Source: Pseudobdellovibrionaceae bacterium
GTDB lineage: Bacteria; Bdellovibrionota; Bdellovibrionia; Bdellovibrionales; JAGQZY01
Direction: 5' to 3'
Assembly (NCBI GenBank): GCA_020635085.1
Contig: JACKAL010000006.1
Span: forward strand, 60,920-124,919
Length of the DNA stretch: 64,000 bases
The notes beneath the pieces were generated by a model, which saw only the letters and a list, made by a program, of their open reading frames with translations, ran no database searches and was not told the origin of the DNA. A program made the translations under genes and the position numbers. Position 1 is the first letter of the stretch. Each line of letters opens with the position of its first letter. Shown piece after piece: positions 7,407 to 16,568 of this stretch.

Positions 7407-8390
7407 ATGCGCCGTATGGGGAATATGTTTTATAAATGGCTCAAAAAAGAGTTTAAATCCATTCTGCGGTCCTATGAAGGAGTGCAAGAGTCGAGCAAAA
7501 GTACGCTTCTCAATATTGCCCTTTTAGAGGCTGATGTTCGTACTTCATGCTTTAGGCTTGAGGGGCTGCTGCGATTACTTATCAAGGCAGATAGTTGTTC
7601 GAAAAAGAAGATGATTTTTCTGGAAAACTTTCTTGCAGACACGAAATCTCTTGAAGATGCTCTTGGTAGAACAGATGAACTGTTAGCGTTTCATAAAATT
7701 TTGCAGCAAAAAAAGCAGTTTGTACACAGCGATAAGATTCAACAAGAGATTATGATTCAAGCGAAAGAGGTGCAAGTACTCGCTCAGAGATTGATTTCGT
7801 ATAAAAAATTTTTTAAAAGTTCCACTAAAGACCTTCAATTTTTGAGAAGGATGAAAAAACAAAAATCATTAAAAATTGTACACCAAACTATTGCACAAGA
7901 AATAAAAAAAATCGTAACTAAAACAAGCGAAAAACTTTTGCCAGAAATTGAAGCAAAGAGTTTGTCCTACGATATTATGGAATACAGTTTTCATGAATTC
8001 CGTCGTAACTTACGTTGGATTCCAATTTACATGCATACACTTAAAAATGTTTATGTTCTCTCGCCCTTTTTATTAAAAAACAAAAGCGAAATGGAAAAAA
8101 TGATCTTGAGAAAATATAAGGGGAATCGTTTTGCTGAGTTACCCTATATTTCGAAAAATGTTTCTCGAGAAAAAATGATTGATCGTTACGCCTTCTATAC
8201 GTTTAGCCATTATATTGCTCTGGCGGGGTTGTTAAAAGATCGACTAGAAACCCATTATCATCTCTTAGAATTAAAACTGGCCGATCCTATCAGCGAGGAA
8301 CTCTACAAACAGGAGATGCTCGATATTATGATAGACTTTCTCGAATCGGATACGAGTCTTGTATTGTATGATAATCTTCTTTTTTCATAA
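7407..8390 (+). CDS. Helical protein of unknown family (tandem paralogue B, no signal peptide)
   Basis: Paralogue of the preceding gene, 327 aa from the first ATG. It shares SCFRLEGLLRLLIKADSC and HEFRRNLRWIPIYMHTL (His at residue 196) at equivalent positions, followed in both by a similar helical C-terminus ending in a DxMIDFLESD-like stretch. Unlike its partner it has no signal peptide; after the short N-terminus it starts FYKWLKKEFKSILRS and is strongly basic. Starts at 7416 and 7425 are also possible; none has a good ribosome-binding site. The 37-base spacing suggests co-transcription with paralogue A. Confidence 0.72.
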   Translation: MRRMGNMFYKWLKKEFKSILRSYEGVQESSKSTLLNIALLEADVRTSCFRLEGLLRLLIKADSCSKKKMIFLENFLADTKSLEDALGRTDELLAFHKILQQKKQFVHSDKIQQEIMIQAKEVQVLAQRLISYKKFFKSSTKDLQFLRRMKKQKSLKIVHQTIAQEIKKIVTKTSEKLLPEIEAKSLSYDIMEYSFHEFRRNLRWIPIYMHTLKNVYVLSPFLLKNKSEMEKMILRKYKGNRFAELPYISKNVSREKMIDRYAFYTFSHYIALAGLLKDRLETHYHLLELKLADPISEELYKQEMLDIMIDFLESDTSLVLYDNLLFS

Positions 8391-8851
8391 GTGTGGCGAT
8401 TGCAGAGCTGACAATTGTAATGATAGCAACTCCAAGTTAAATTATACTAGGTTTATAAGCTATTAAATTTGCTTGTGGTTTGATCAGTTAACCGAGTTTC
8501 CTTTTGTTAAATCAGCTTATTCTTGGTGCATGTCAAAAACATTTAACTCTCTGCAAAAAAGACGTCGAAATTTCTTAAGTGATTTCAATATGTTTTTAAT
8601 CATAAAAACTGACGAAATCCTAAAGATACAAATTTGTAAATTTGTAGTTTTTTTATAACCCGGGTACGTGTTTAAATAGTGACATGCCAAACCCTGTAAA
8701 GAACTTTGCAGGGTAGGGGTGTGCGATTGGGAATTCGCATTCGAGTAATCAAGAGGGCGTGTGCGAGGTAACTAGTGCTCTAGGGGTTTAGGGCAGTGGT
8801 TTTTGTGGTGATGCGTGCGGTTCGTCGCTCGCGCATACATAGGGGGATAAA
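8391..8851. other. Intergenic gap with a hairpin at 8691-8714
   Basis: About 460 bases without a supportable gene. A 61-codon open frame at 8473-8658 lacks a proper start and any family resemblance. ACCCTGTAAAG and CTTTGCAGGGT (8691-8714) form an 11-bp stem with one G-U pair and almost no loop. The stretch after it is G-rich (8715-8850) and presumably carries the promoter of the nuclease gene, which has an AGGGGGATAAA ribosome-binding site. Confidence 0.5.
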
Positions 8852-9973
8852 ATGATTTTGTGGGTTTTTGGGTGGCTCCTATCTTTTTCATCGGCAAAAG
8901 AAATCGAGTTATTACCTCAGCACGATGATGTCTTTATTCAGAAAACACAAAGCAATGAAATCAAAATCATGTCGTACAATGTGTACAACCTATTTGATGC
9001 CGTTCACGACGAAAATTCGTTTGATTATACTTTTTTGCCAAAAGATTACCCTGGAAAACAACAAGAGTGTCAGACCGTTAAGCCAGATTATTATAAGAAA
9101 CAATGTGAAGAAATCGATTGGACTCCTGAAAAACTTCAAAAAAAGATTGCCCAATTGGTAAAAGTTATCACTGAACATGGCAGTAAACCAGATATCCTTG
9201 CTCTACAAGAAGTTGAAAATGAAAATGTCATTCAAATGTTTGCAAAAGCTGCTGGGTACACAAAGTATGTGGTGACGGATTATGGTACGCATCGTGGGAT
9301 CGATGTGGCAGTTCTTTATAATCCTAAGAAAGTCATTATAGAAGATGAAAGCTACGTGAAGTCATCAGGGCGTGCTCCATTCCGGGTCAAGTTTCAGTAC
9401 TTGCCCACTAAGCAAAGCTTCTATTTGTACGTGAATCACTGGCTTGCGCAAAGTGCGCCTGAAAAATTCCGCATACAAACAGCGCAAGCACTTGTAGAAG
9501 ATATTAAAAATCTCATGAAAACAGATAAGGAGAGTCGCATCATTGCTGTTGGAGATTTTAATGTCACGAATGAGGAAGCAGAGGGTGTTTTCTCGCCAAG
9601 CCTTTTGAACACAAAATGGAAGAACCACCTTGTGGAGGTTCATCCCGTGGCTCGCCAAAAATTTCCGTACTTACAGTCCTATTTTCCCGACGGTAGTTAC
9701 TATGAGGGCAACAATGTTTGGAATCGCTTCGACCGTTTTTTCGTGAGTCAAAATTGGTTTCACAAGACATTGCCGCAGATTAATCTAGAATCTTACCGAA
9801 TTATTTACTCATCCGATTTAACCGGAACTTATAAATACAAAGCTGACGAGAAGGATGAGAAAAGCGACGACATTATTGAGCATTACCCAATGAAATTTAA
9901 TGTTATGGACAAACCCGATCGTCCATTAGGGTATTCAGATCACTTACCTATATCAATGATGGTTCGCTTTTAA
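8852..9973 (+). CDS. Exported endonuclease/exonuclease/phosphatase (EEP) family protein
   Basis: A predicted secreted or periplasmic metal-dependent phosphodiesterase, most likely a nuclease. The 373-aa product starts with a short signal peptide (MILWVFGWLLSFSSA). The DNase I-like fold is marked in order by MSYNVYNLFD (first metal Asn), ILALQEVEN (metal Glu), HRGIDVAVLYN, LYVNHW (catalytic His), IAVGDFNVT (Asp/Asn pair) and GYSDHLPI (C-terminal Asp-His). All catalytic elements are present. Substrate cannot be told: EEP members include DNases, phosphatases and lipid phosphodiesterases. It stands alone, with a convergent gene downstream. Confidence 0.85.
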   Translation: MILWVFGWLLSFSSAKEIELLPQHDDVFIQKTQSNEIKIMSYNVYNLFDAVHDENSFDYTFLPKDYPGKQQECQTVKPDYYKKQCEEIDWTPEKLQKKIAQLVKVITEHGSKPDILALQEVENENVIQMFAKAAGYTKYVVTDYGTHRGIDVAVLYNPKKVIIEDESYVKSSGRAPFRVKFQYLPTKQSFYLYVNHWLAQSAPEKFRIQTAQALVEDIKNLMKTDKESRIIAVGDFNVTNEEAEGVFSPSLLNTKWKNHLVEVHPVARQKFPYLQSYFPDGSYYEGNNVWNRFDRFFVSQNWFHKTLPQINLESYRIIYSSDLTGTYKYKADEKDEKSDDIIEHYPMKFNVMDKPDRPLGYSDHLPISMMVRF

Positions 9974-10052
9974 AAAATATTGTAACGGGGTAGAGTGCGT
10001 GGTGTCTCTACTCATGTTATCGGTATCGTTTATTTAGCTATTTTGAATACAA

Positions 10053-11204
10053 TTAAAGATCAAATTCTTTTTCGACAAGATCTAAGTAATCGTCAATAGT
10101 AGGCTGTAGTATTTCTTCTAATTCATCTACAGAGTGTTGCTCTAGCCACTTAAGCCATGATGTGGTTGCGGCAGCCTGTCTTCCATGTATTTGTCCCAGA
10201 GCGATGGCGCAGGCATTGGAGTACTTATTAATAAAGACACGCTCTGGATCAGAGTTTGCGGAGTAAGGAATATCAAGTAGTGACTTATGTTTTTCTCTCA
10301 GAAAAAACGGCTTTTTATTGATATCCACAATGGTGTAGGTTTCAGGATTGAGTCTCGGCCAGAATATTGGATAAAGTTGTTTGAGTCGTTCTTGTAAAGA
10401 AGTTTGTTCCCCGTAAGCACTTATGCCTGTTTCTTGCCATTCTTTAAATTCCATAATATGTCCGTGCTTGCCGCCTTCGACCAGTGCCCATAGACGAAGG
10501 GCATCTTTACTGCCACCGCGCTCTACAATTTTTTGTACAATGTCGAGAACCTTATAGCCCTTACTTTTAAGTAAGTCTGTAACATCTTTACGTATCGATT
10601 TATTACTATAAGAAACGAGTTCATCCTTTTTGCGCTTAAATTTTTGTGCAGTGGTTTTTTTATCAACATATTTGTCTTGCAGCTGGCTAAAATCGTCCAC
10701 GGTCATCGCGAGAGCATCCTCGATAAGATCGGGAAGATATTTATCTAATTTCATGTTCGGATTTTTAAGTCCTAAAAGATACGATGTGATAATCTCCTTT
10801 TTCTTTACGCTTTTTCTATCGACCGCTTCGCTGGCAATTATAAATCGAATGAGATCACCAATAAAAGGCCCTTGCCCAATGTCATCAAAATCCACAGGAA
10901 CAAAGCGCAGCGCATATTTACCACTGTTTAAGAGTACAAATGCGGGAGCAAAGTTACCCATATGGGGATCACCAAAAATCAACCCTTCATATTTAAGAGG
11001 GGCGGTCAGTTCAGGATATTTTTTTTGATTGATTTTCAGCCACCGCCAGTAGTGGGTGGTATTGCTGCGGATGAGTTGAGATAGTGTCGCAGAATCTTCA
11101 ACTTGTTTGAGATCATCCACTGAAGATGGCTGTCTAAACGGCTGACTATGTTGGCAATTCACTAAAGAAATTAAAAATGCAAAGAAAATGATAATAATGC
11201 GCAT
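10053..11204 (-). CDS. DUF2252 family lipoprotein (kinase-like fold)
   Basis: The 383-aa product begins MRIIIIFFAFLISLVNC, a lipoprotein signal with the acylated Cys at 17. The core matches DUF2252: GDPHMGNFAPA (Asp79, His81, Asn84) and FVPVDFDDIGQGPFIGDLIR (Asp105, Asp107), which parallel the HxDxxxxN and DxD elements of aminoglycoside-phosphotransferase-like kinases, and IALGQIHGRQA near the C-terminus. The biochemical role of DUF2252 is not established. A kinase-like fold anchored outside the cytoplasm is odd because ATP is not expected there. It is convergent with the EEP gene and divergent from the next. Confidence 0.8.
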   Translation of the reverse strand: MRIIIIFFAFLISLVNCQHSQPFRQPSSVDDLKQVEDSATLSQLIRSNTTHYWRWLKINQKKYPELTAPLKYEGLIFGDPHMGNFAPAFVLLNSGKYALRFVPVDFDDIGQGPFIGDLIRFIIASEAVDRKSVKKKEIITSYLLGLKNPNMKLDKYLPDLIEDALAMTVDDFSQLQDKYVDKKTTAQKFKRKKDELVSYSNKSIRKDVTDLLKSKGYKVLDIVQKIVERGGSKDALRLWALVEGGKHGHIMEFKEWQETGISAYGEQTSLQERLKQLYPIFWPRLNPETYTIVDINKKPFFLREKHKSLLDIPYSANSDPERVFINKYSNACAIALGQIHGRQAAATTSWLKWLEQHSVDELEEILQPTIDDYLDLVEKEFDL

Positions 11205-11423
11205 TCCTCTAGAGTAACAAAGACCTTGCAGGGCCTCAATCGGGTCATAGGTCGCGAACAGTGTTTCAGTAAGAAAGCCTAAGGTCGGGATAGTTCATAT
11301 GTCCAGTACTTCGAGGTGTATTAGTGCCATCACTTTTTTGGTGAGGTCTTAATTCTAGGCAGGGTGTTAGATTGGAGATAATTAGAGCTTGAAGCGCACT
11401 CTTAGGTAAAAGATAATTTTTTT

Positions 11424-12626
11424 ATGAGCAAGAAAAGTAGCATTGTAGTTTTATGCTTAGTGTTGGTGTTTGGTATCTACTTGTTTGTTAGGCCATCATC
11501 TAAAGTTGTTAAAGAGGACTCATCACCTCTCGTAGCTCATGTGCATACATTACCTGTCAAGAAGAGGCCGGCTAAAAAAACAGTCCCATCCCCATCATCA
11601 AGTCCTGAGACCGTAGTAAAAGCGAAAGACAAGGCTGTGCGATCGCCCTTATCTTTAAAGCAAATGGCATCAGCAATTAAAAACAATCATTTGTGCAAAG
11701 ATCAAAAGACAGAGCTTATTAGATACACCGATTATAAGTCCGAAGAGTATAAAGTGTTGCTGTATAGCGCGCTTATGGCAGCAAACGGAAGCCTAGCTCA
11801 GGATAAGAGCTGTGCTTTGGCACTTTTAATACATGATCGTGAAAAAGCATTGTCCTATAGTCGAGCCGAAAATACACCGACGTGTTTGTTCATACGGGCA
11901 TTGATTTTAACAGACCAGCTCAATCTCCTTGAAAATTCATCTCCAAAAAATTCTGAAAATTTAGAAGGCATCAAGATCCTTACAGACCTAGAGGCACGGT
12001 ATCCCGAGAATGGTATATACACATTTTTAAAGATCGCTCCAAATGCAAAAGATATGATGTCCGCCGAAAATGAATTTTTTAAATTTATAAAGTATAAGAA
12101 AACAGAAAATCCTATAAACAGTTTATATTTGAATATGTTAAATCTGAGCCATTTAAATGGTACGGCTTGGATCAAAACAATTGAGATCACTTCTGGGTTA
12201 AGTGTACCTGATTATTCAAAAGGAACAAAAATTATTAAAGAGATATTAGCGCACAATACCCCAACAGCTAATGTCGAAAATTGGATTGAAAATTATCATA
12301 ATTACATGGAAAAGATTGATAATCTTAATGTATCAGAACCATTTACGTCAGTTATTGAAATTGCGTCTTTTCGATCTATTGGTTTGAATTACTTAAAAAC
12401 CTATTACCCCTCGCGAAAATTAGCGGGTCTTTTTGATCAAGAGGAGTATGTGGCCTTTTTTCGTAGGCGTTATTTTGATCCAACAGTAGATGGTGATGGT
12501 GTTATCATTTTAGAGGACGAAGATTGTGCCTTGAAGTTAAAGAAATTGAATGAAAATCATTCAATATTTATGAGTAAACAAAAGGAAGGTCGAGAACGCC
12601 TTGAAGAGTTAAGGCGAAGTTTATAG
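11424..12626 (+). CDS. Hypothetical membrane-anchored protein
   Basis: Not recognised. The 400-aa protein has one N-terminal transmembrane or uncleaved signal segment (SIVVLCLVLVFGIYLFV, residues 6-22) followed by a Lys/Pro/Ser-rich linker (about 30-75) and a soluble, probably helical domain with regular Cys residues (NNHLCKDQ, DKSCALALL, NTPTCLF, DEDCALKL). The spacing suggests a helical-repeat region of the TPR or Sel1 kind, but no clean repeat is visible. The C-terminus is Glu/Arg-rich. It is flanked by a divergent DUF2252 gene and a convergent transporter, so it is probably monocistronic. Confidence 0.7.
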   Translation: MSKKSSIVVLCLVLVFGIYLFVRPSSKVVKEDSSPLVAHVHTLPVKKRPAKKTVPSPSSSPETVVKAKDKAVRSPLSLKQMASAIKNNHLCKDQKTELIRYTDYKSEEYKVLLYSALMAANGSLAQDKSCALALLIHDREKALSYSRAENTPTCLFIRALILTDQLNLLENSSPKNSENLEGIKILTDLEARYPENGIYTFLKIAPNAKDMMSAENEFFKFIKYKKTENPINSLYLNMLNLSHLNGTAWIKTIEITSGLSVPDYSKGTKIIKEILAHNTPTANVENWIENYHNYMEKIDNLNVSEPFTSVIEIASFRSIGLNYLKTYYPSRKLAGLFDQEEYVAFFRRRYFDPTVDGDGVIILEDEDCALKLKKLNENHSIFMSKQKEGRERLEELRRSL

Positions 12627-12659
12627 TGTCTCCTCGGGTGTTGGGTATCTGAGAGAGAA

Positions 12660-13940
12660 TTAGTGAAGTACCCCTGCTATACACGCCGTAATAAAACAAG
12701 CGAGGCTTCCGCCGATGACGGCTTTAACTCCGAAGAGGGCCAGTTCCTTTTTGCGTTTAGGAACCAGAGAGCCGATGCCGCCCAGTTGGATGGCGATCGA
12801 AGAGAAATTAGAAAAACCACAGAGCGCATAAGAGGCGATGATAAGACTTCGTTGTGATAATCCTTCGCCTTTTTGCGCTAAATCCAAGTAGGCGATGAAT
12901 TCATTGAACACGGTTTTTTTACCGAGCACCACCGAGACGAGAGGAATCTCTGACCACGGAATACCCATAAAAAAACTGAAAGGAGAAAAAATCCATCCCA
13001 TAATCCAATCCAAAGACAGTTTCGGTGTTTCCCCGGAAAGGCTCGGTGCCCACTGGGAAAAGGAAAGGGCGTCTCCTATTTGAATTAATAAATAATCGGC
13101 GAGAGAAATAAGAGCGATAAAAGCGAGGAGCATGCCACCTACATTGATCGCAAGCCACACGCCGTCGCTCGCACCACCAGCAGCGGCTTCGATCGAATTT
13201 ACATAGGGACTTTTATGTTTGGGTGGAGCGGAGTCGGCGGTTTCAGGCTTTCCGGTTTCGGGAAACATGATTTTGGCAATCAGCAAGGCGGCAGGTGCTG
13301 ATAAAATACTCGCAGTGAGAAGATGGCCGCCAATATCGGGAATAAGATTTTTTAAAAATCCCACGTAGGCCGCGAGTACGCCTCCAGCTACGGTGGCCAT
13401 GCCGCCGACCATCACACAAAAAAGTTCAGAAGGTGTCATGTTTTCGAGATAGGGGCGGATAATGAGCGGTGCTTCGGTTTGTCCAACAAAAATATTAGCC
13501 GCCGCAGACAGAGATTCGGCTCCGCTGATGCGTATGGTTTTATGCATGATGTAGGCAAAGAAGCGCACCACCCACTGCATGATACCAATGTGATAAAGCA
13601 CCGACATCAGCGATGACATAAACACGATGGTGGGAAGCACGGTAAACGCCACAATAAAACCATGTTTGTCGGTATCAAGCAGGCTACCAAATAAAAAACG
13701 ACTGCCTTGATCAGAAAAATTTAAAATACGTAAGATGAGGGTGTTGGCTTTTGCAAATAAAAATACGAGAGGGCCGTCGATGTGCAGAGCCGGAATGCCA
13801 ATCACCAGTAGGGCTAAAGCAAATTGCAGTAACAATGCTTTGGCGACAAGACGCCACGAGACCGCACGACGGTTAGAAGAAAAAGCGAAGCCAATAAAAA
13901 TAAAAACAAAAATACCAAGAAAACTAATAAACTGATTCAT
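12660..13940 (-). CDS. Concentrative nucleoside transporter (NupC/CNT family)
   Basis: Inner-membrane uptake of nucleosides coupled to H+ or Na+. The 426-aa protein is strongly hydrophobic with multiple membrane segments and contains the CNT signature SGAESLSAAANIFVGQTEAP followed by LIIRPYLENMTPSELFCVMVGGMATVAGGVLAAYV. The C-terminal half has SYALCGFSNFSSIAIQLGGIG, another conserved CNT block. Length is typical (about 400-430). Its ATG overlaps the stop of the upstream rRNA methyltransferase gene in an ATGA, so it belongs to the rsmG-spoU-nupC operon. Confidence 0.92.
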   Translation of the reverse strand: MNQFISFLGIFVFIFIGFAFSSNRRAVSWRLVAKALLLQFALALLVIGIPALHIDGPLVFLFAKANTLILRILNFSDQGSRFLFGSLLDTDKHGFIVAFTVLPTIVFMSSLMSVLYHIGIMQWVVRFFAYIMHKTIRISGAESLSAAANIFVGQTEAPLIIRPYLENMTPSELFCVMVGGMATVAGGVLAAYVGFLKNLIPDIGGHLLTASILSAPAALLIAKIMFPETGKPETADSAPPKHKSPYVNSIEAAAGGASDGVWLAINVGGMLLAFIALISLADYLLIQIGDALSFSQWAPSLSGETPKLSLDWIMGWIFSPFSFFMGIPWSEIPLVSVVLGKKTVFNEFIAYLDLAQKGEGLSQRSLIIASYALCGFSNFSSIAIQLGGIGSLVPKRKKELALFGVKAVIGGSLACFITACIAGVLH

Positions 13941-14701
13941 AATTTTTTACGACTCATAGAAATTTGGTAAAGTGCAATGCTGGCCGCAATCGTGGCATTT
14001 AAAGACTCCACACCTGAATCCATAGAAATCGCCAGGCGCTGAAAGGAGAGTGTTTGTGGGACGCCTAACCCTTCTTGGCCAATAAGAAGTCGCAAGGACG
14101 ATGGCGGAGAGAAAGACTCTAAGGGTTCGCCGTGCATATCGAGAGCAAATAGAGAGGTGTCTTCGCTTGAAAGTTCCTGAATAGAGGGGCCTTCATAAAA
14201 ATGCATGTCTAAACTTAAGCCGCTAGAGGCTTTAAGCGCTTTAGGCAGGAAGGGGTTGGCAGATTCTTTAAGGAGCACGATATCTTCAAAGCCAAAGGCT
14301 TTTGCGCTGCGGATGAGTGCGCCAAGATTGCTTGGATCGCCGAGGGCACAAAGAATCTCCCGTTTGGAAGAAGGGGATTTGTGGTTCCACGATTTTATTT
14401 CGGAAGTGAATGCACATAGAAGTGGGGCGTGGGTACCGACCACATCTAGTTCTGCATACAAATGTTGCGGTAGCAGGATCAGCTGATGCGCCGGATAGAG
14501 AGAGAAAAGAGAATGCTCTTCGCGGTGATAGATAAAAAAGCTTTCTTTATTATTTTCTTTCTGGCGTGCGATATGCTCGGCAATAATTTTTTCCCCGCTC
14601 ATCAGACATTTTTGAGACTTTTTTATGCCCTTAGCTGTCAACAACGTCGAAAGTTCCTTAAAAATAGAATTGGTATTACTTTCAATTTTTTTAATACGCA
14701 T
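13937..14701 (-). CDS. SpoU/TrmH-family RNA 2'-O-methyltransferase
   Basis: SAM-dependent ribose methylation of tRNA or rRNA. The protein of about 254 aa has the SPOUT knot motifs: EILCALGDPSNLGALIRSAKAFG (motif 1, Asn-Leu-Gly-Ala and Arg), LRLLIGQEGLGVP (motif 2) and ISMDSGVESLNATIAASIALYQI (motif 3, equivalent to the IPM..SLNVSVA pattern). The N-terminal part is the substrate-binding region. ATG 14701 is preferred, with GAGG upstream; a TTG at 14707 overlaps the rsmG stop. The exact target (RlmB-like or TrmH-like) cannot be told. Confidence 0.86.
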   Translation of the reverse strand: MRIKKIESNTNSIFKELSTLLTAKGIKKSQKCLMSGEKIIAEHIARQKENNKESFFIYHREEHSLFSLYPAHQLILLPQHLYAELDVVGTHAPLLCAFTSEIKSWNHKSPSSKREILCALGDPSNLGALIRSAKAFGFEDIVLLKESANPFLPKALKASSGLSLDMHFYEGPSIQELSSEDTSLFALDMHGEPLESFSPPSSLRLLIGQEGLGVPQTLSFQRLAISMDSGVESLNATIAASIALYQISMSRKKL

Positions 14702-14703
14702 AC

Positions 14704-15478
14704 TCAATCCTCGTCGTTTTTAGCTAATTCCATGCGCTTAATTTTTTTAAACACTACCAGGCGGCGTTCGTGGGGAGTGTTGGGAAGGGTGTAGGGAATA
14801 TCTTGATCCAGTTCGTAGTACTGTCCCCAATCTTTTAATGCGACTTTGATTTCGGGGTCCACATTCGGGCCTTTCATCAAAAACACTTTCCCACCCACTT
14901 GCAAACTGTGAATCACATTGCTCAAGGTATTTCGGCAATCTTCCACCGCACGAGTGATCACGCCCTGCACAGGATAGGCAAATTCAGGAGTGATGTTTTT
15001 TCCTAAAATATCGAGGTTTTTGAGCTCTAAAGTTTCCCGTGTCTTTTTAAAATTCCACCCGTTTTTGTACCCCTTCCGCCAAAATAATTTTGTGTGTATC
15101 GGGGGTGATCAAACGTAAGGGAATGCCAGGAAAGCCAGGACCCGTACCCACATCCAAAAGGGGAAAGGTGAGCTCCGTGAGCTGGGGAATGATGAGGCAA
15201 TCGATAAAATGTTTAATGGCCACATCGCGAAAGTTCAAAAGGCGGGTAAAATTATTTTCCTTTTGTTCCTCCATGAGCAAAATATAAAACTCCACCAGCT
15301 TCCGGCGCGCTTCGTGGGAGATGTTTTCCATGCCATGATTCCTAAGGATGTCGTATAGGCGATCGTTGGCCTCCTCGCGGTCGAGGATTTTTTGCGGTTT
15401 CTTATGTGCGCCACGACGAAGATGGGCCCCTTTATGGGACCCCATCGGGCTCCAATTCGAACGATTTTTGTGCGCCAT
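14704..15478 (-). CDS. rsmG: 16S rRNA (guanine-527-N7)-methyltransferase RsmG, interrupted by a frameshift
   Basis: SAM-dependent methylation of G527 in 16S rRNA. The N-terminal reading (15478 to 15047) has MENISHEARRKLVEFYILLM, HFIDCLI and the SAM loop PLLDVGTGPGFPGIPLRLI, ending EGVQKRVEF then TAA. The rest continues in another frame to 14704 (VITRAVEDCRNTLSNVIHSL, VGGKVFLMKGP). Joining them near 15046-15052, in TTTTAAAAAG on the coding strand, restores a normal RsmG, where KRVxFL continues directly. The start at 15478 has AAAGAGGT upstream and adds a basic N-terminal extension of about 40 residues. Sequencing error is as likely as real decay; the downstream genes are tightly coupled. Confidence 0.85.
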
Positions 15479-15529
15479 GTTGACCTCTTTATCATTGATA
15501 AAATGAGTCGACGCAATCATATTTTGTGA

Positions 15530-16552
15530 ATGCTTTCAAAAAAGCTCCAAGACATACAAAATCAAGCTCAAAAAGAAATAAACGAGGCCACAACTCTCGA
15601 GGCTCTTTACCAGGTCAAAGTGCGGTTTCTCGGAAAACAAGGGGAACTCACGTTGATCATGAAAGACATGGGAGGCCTTAGTAAAGAGGAGCGTCCTGCC
15701 TTTGGTAAATTGGTCAATGAGGTCAAGCAGGCCGTCACCACTTTGCATGACGAGAAGGAATCCCAGCTCGCCCGCGTAGAGATGGATAAGAAGCTTTCCG
15801 AAGAAGAGCTGGATCTGACTTTACCTGGGCCCTATCTCCCCAACGGGTCCGAGCATCTCATTGCCAAAGTGATGAATGAGATCGTCGATATTCTCGCCCG
15901 CGTGGGTTTTTCGGTGCGTACCGGGCCTTTGATCGAAACCGATTTTTATAATTTTACCGCGCTCAACATTCCTGCCGATCATCCTTCACGGGATATGCAA
16001 GACACCTTTTACATCGATGGCGAACATGTTTTGCGCACGCACACGAGTCCCATTCAAATTCGCACCATGCAAACGGAAAAACCACCGATTCGCATTTTAG
16101 CGCCTGGAGGAGTTTTCCGCCACGATTACGATGCGTCTCATTCACCGCACTTTCATCAGATCGAAGCGCTTCTCGTCGATAAAAATGTTTCGATGGCGGA
16201 TCTTAAGGGAACCATCTCCTATTTTATTCGCGAATTTTTCGGTAAAAATATTAAAACCCGTTTTCGCCCCAGCTTTTTTCCTTTCACCGAGCCATCGGCG
16301 GAAGTGGATTGCTCCTGCCCCTTGTGCCAAGGCAAAGGTTGTAAGATGTGTAAGCACACAGGTTGGATTGAAATCGGCGGCAGTGGTCTTGTGCATCCCA
16401 ATGTGTTTAAGGCCGCAGGTCTTGATCCCGAAGAATGGCAAGGATTTGCCTTTGGCTTTGGAATTGAGCGTATGGCGATTATTAAATATGGTGTCAGTGA
16501 CATTCGTTTGTTTATGGAAAACGACACACGCTTCTTAGAGCAATTCAAATAA
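15530..16552 (+). CDS. pheS: Phenylalanyl-tRNA synthetase alpha subunit
   Basis: Catalytic subunit of the alpha2-beta2 PheRS, charging tRNA-Phe. The 340-aa protein has the N-terminal coiled coil (about 1-85), class II motif 2 around GGVFRHDYDASHSPHFHQIE, the SFFPFTEPSAEVD segment, and motif 3 FGFGIERMAIIKYGVSDIR. A four-Cys knuckle CSCPLCQGKGCKMCKHTGW precedes GGSGLVHPNVF; this insertion is common in one subgroup of bacterial PheS. It is divergent from rsmG across about 50 bases and followed by pheT after 16 bases. Confidence 0.95.
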   Translation: MLSKKLQDIQNQAQKEINEATTLEALYQVKVRFLGKQGELTLIMKDMGGLSKEERPAFGKLVNEVKQAVTTLHDEKESQLARVEMDKKLSEEELDLTLPGPYLPNGSEHLIAKVMNEIVDILARVGFSVRTGPLIETDFYNFTALNIPADHPSRDMQDTFYIDGEHVLRTHTSPIQIRTMQTEKPPIRILAPGGVFRHDYDASHSPHFHQIEALLVDKNVSMADLKGTISYFIREFFGKNIKTRFRPSFFPFTEPSAEVDCSCPLCQGKGCKMCKHTGWIEIGGSGLVHPNVFKAAGLDPEEWQGFAFGFGIERMAIIKYGVSDIRLFMENDTRFLEQFK

Positions 16553-16568
16553 TTGAGGTAGGTCAGCG

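Noticed and set aside
8473..8658. 61-codon open frame in the gap before the EEP gene
   Set aside because: No ribosome-binding site, no family resemblance and a rare start; treated as chance.
15040..15056. Programmed frameshifting as the preferred explanation for split rsmG
   Set aside because: Four other frame breaks in the next 7.5 kb, one of them in essential pheT, make local sequence error or decay more likely.
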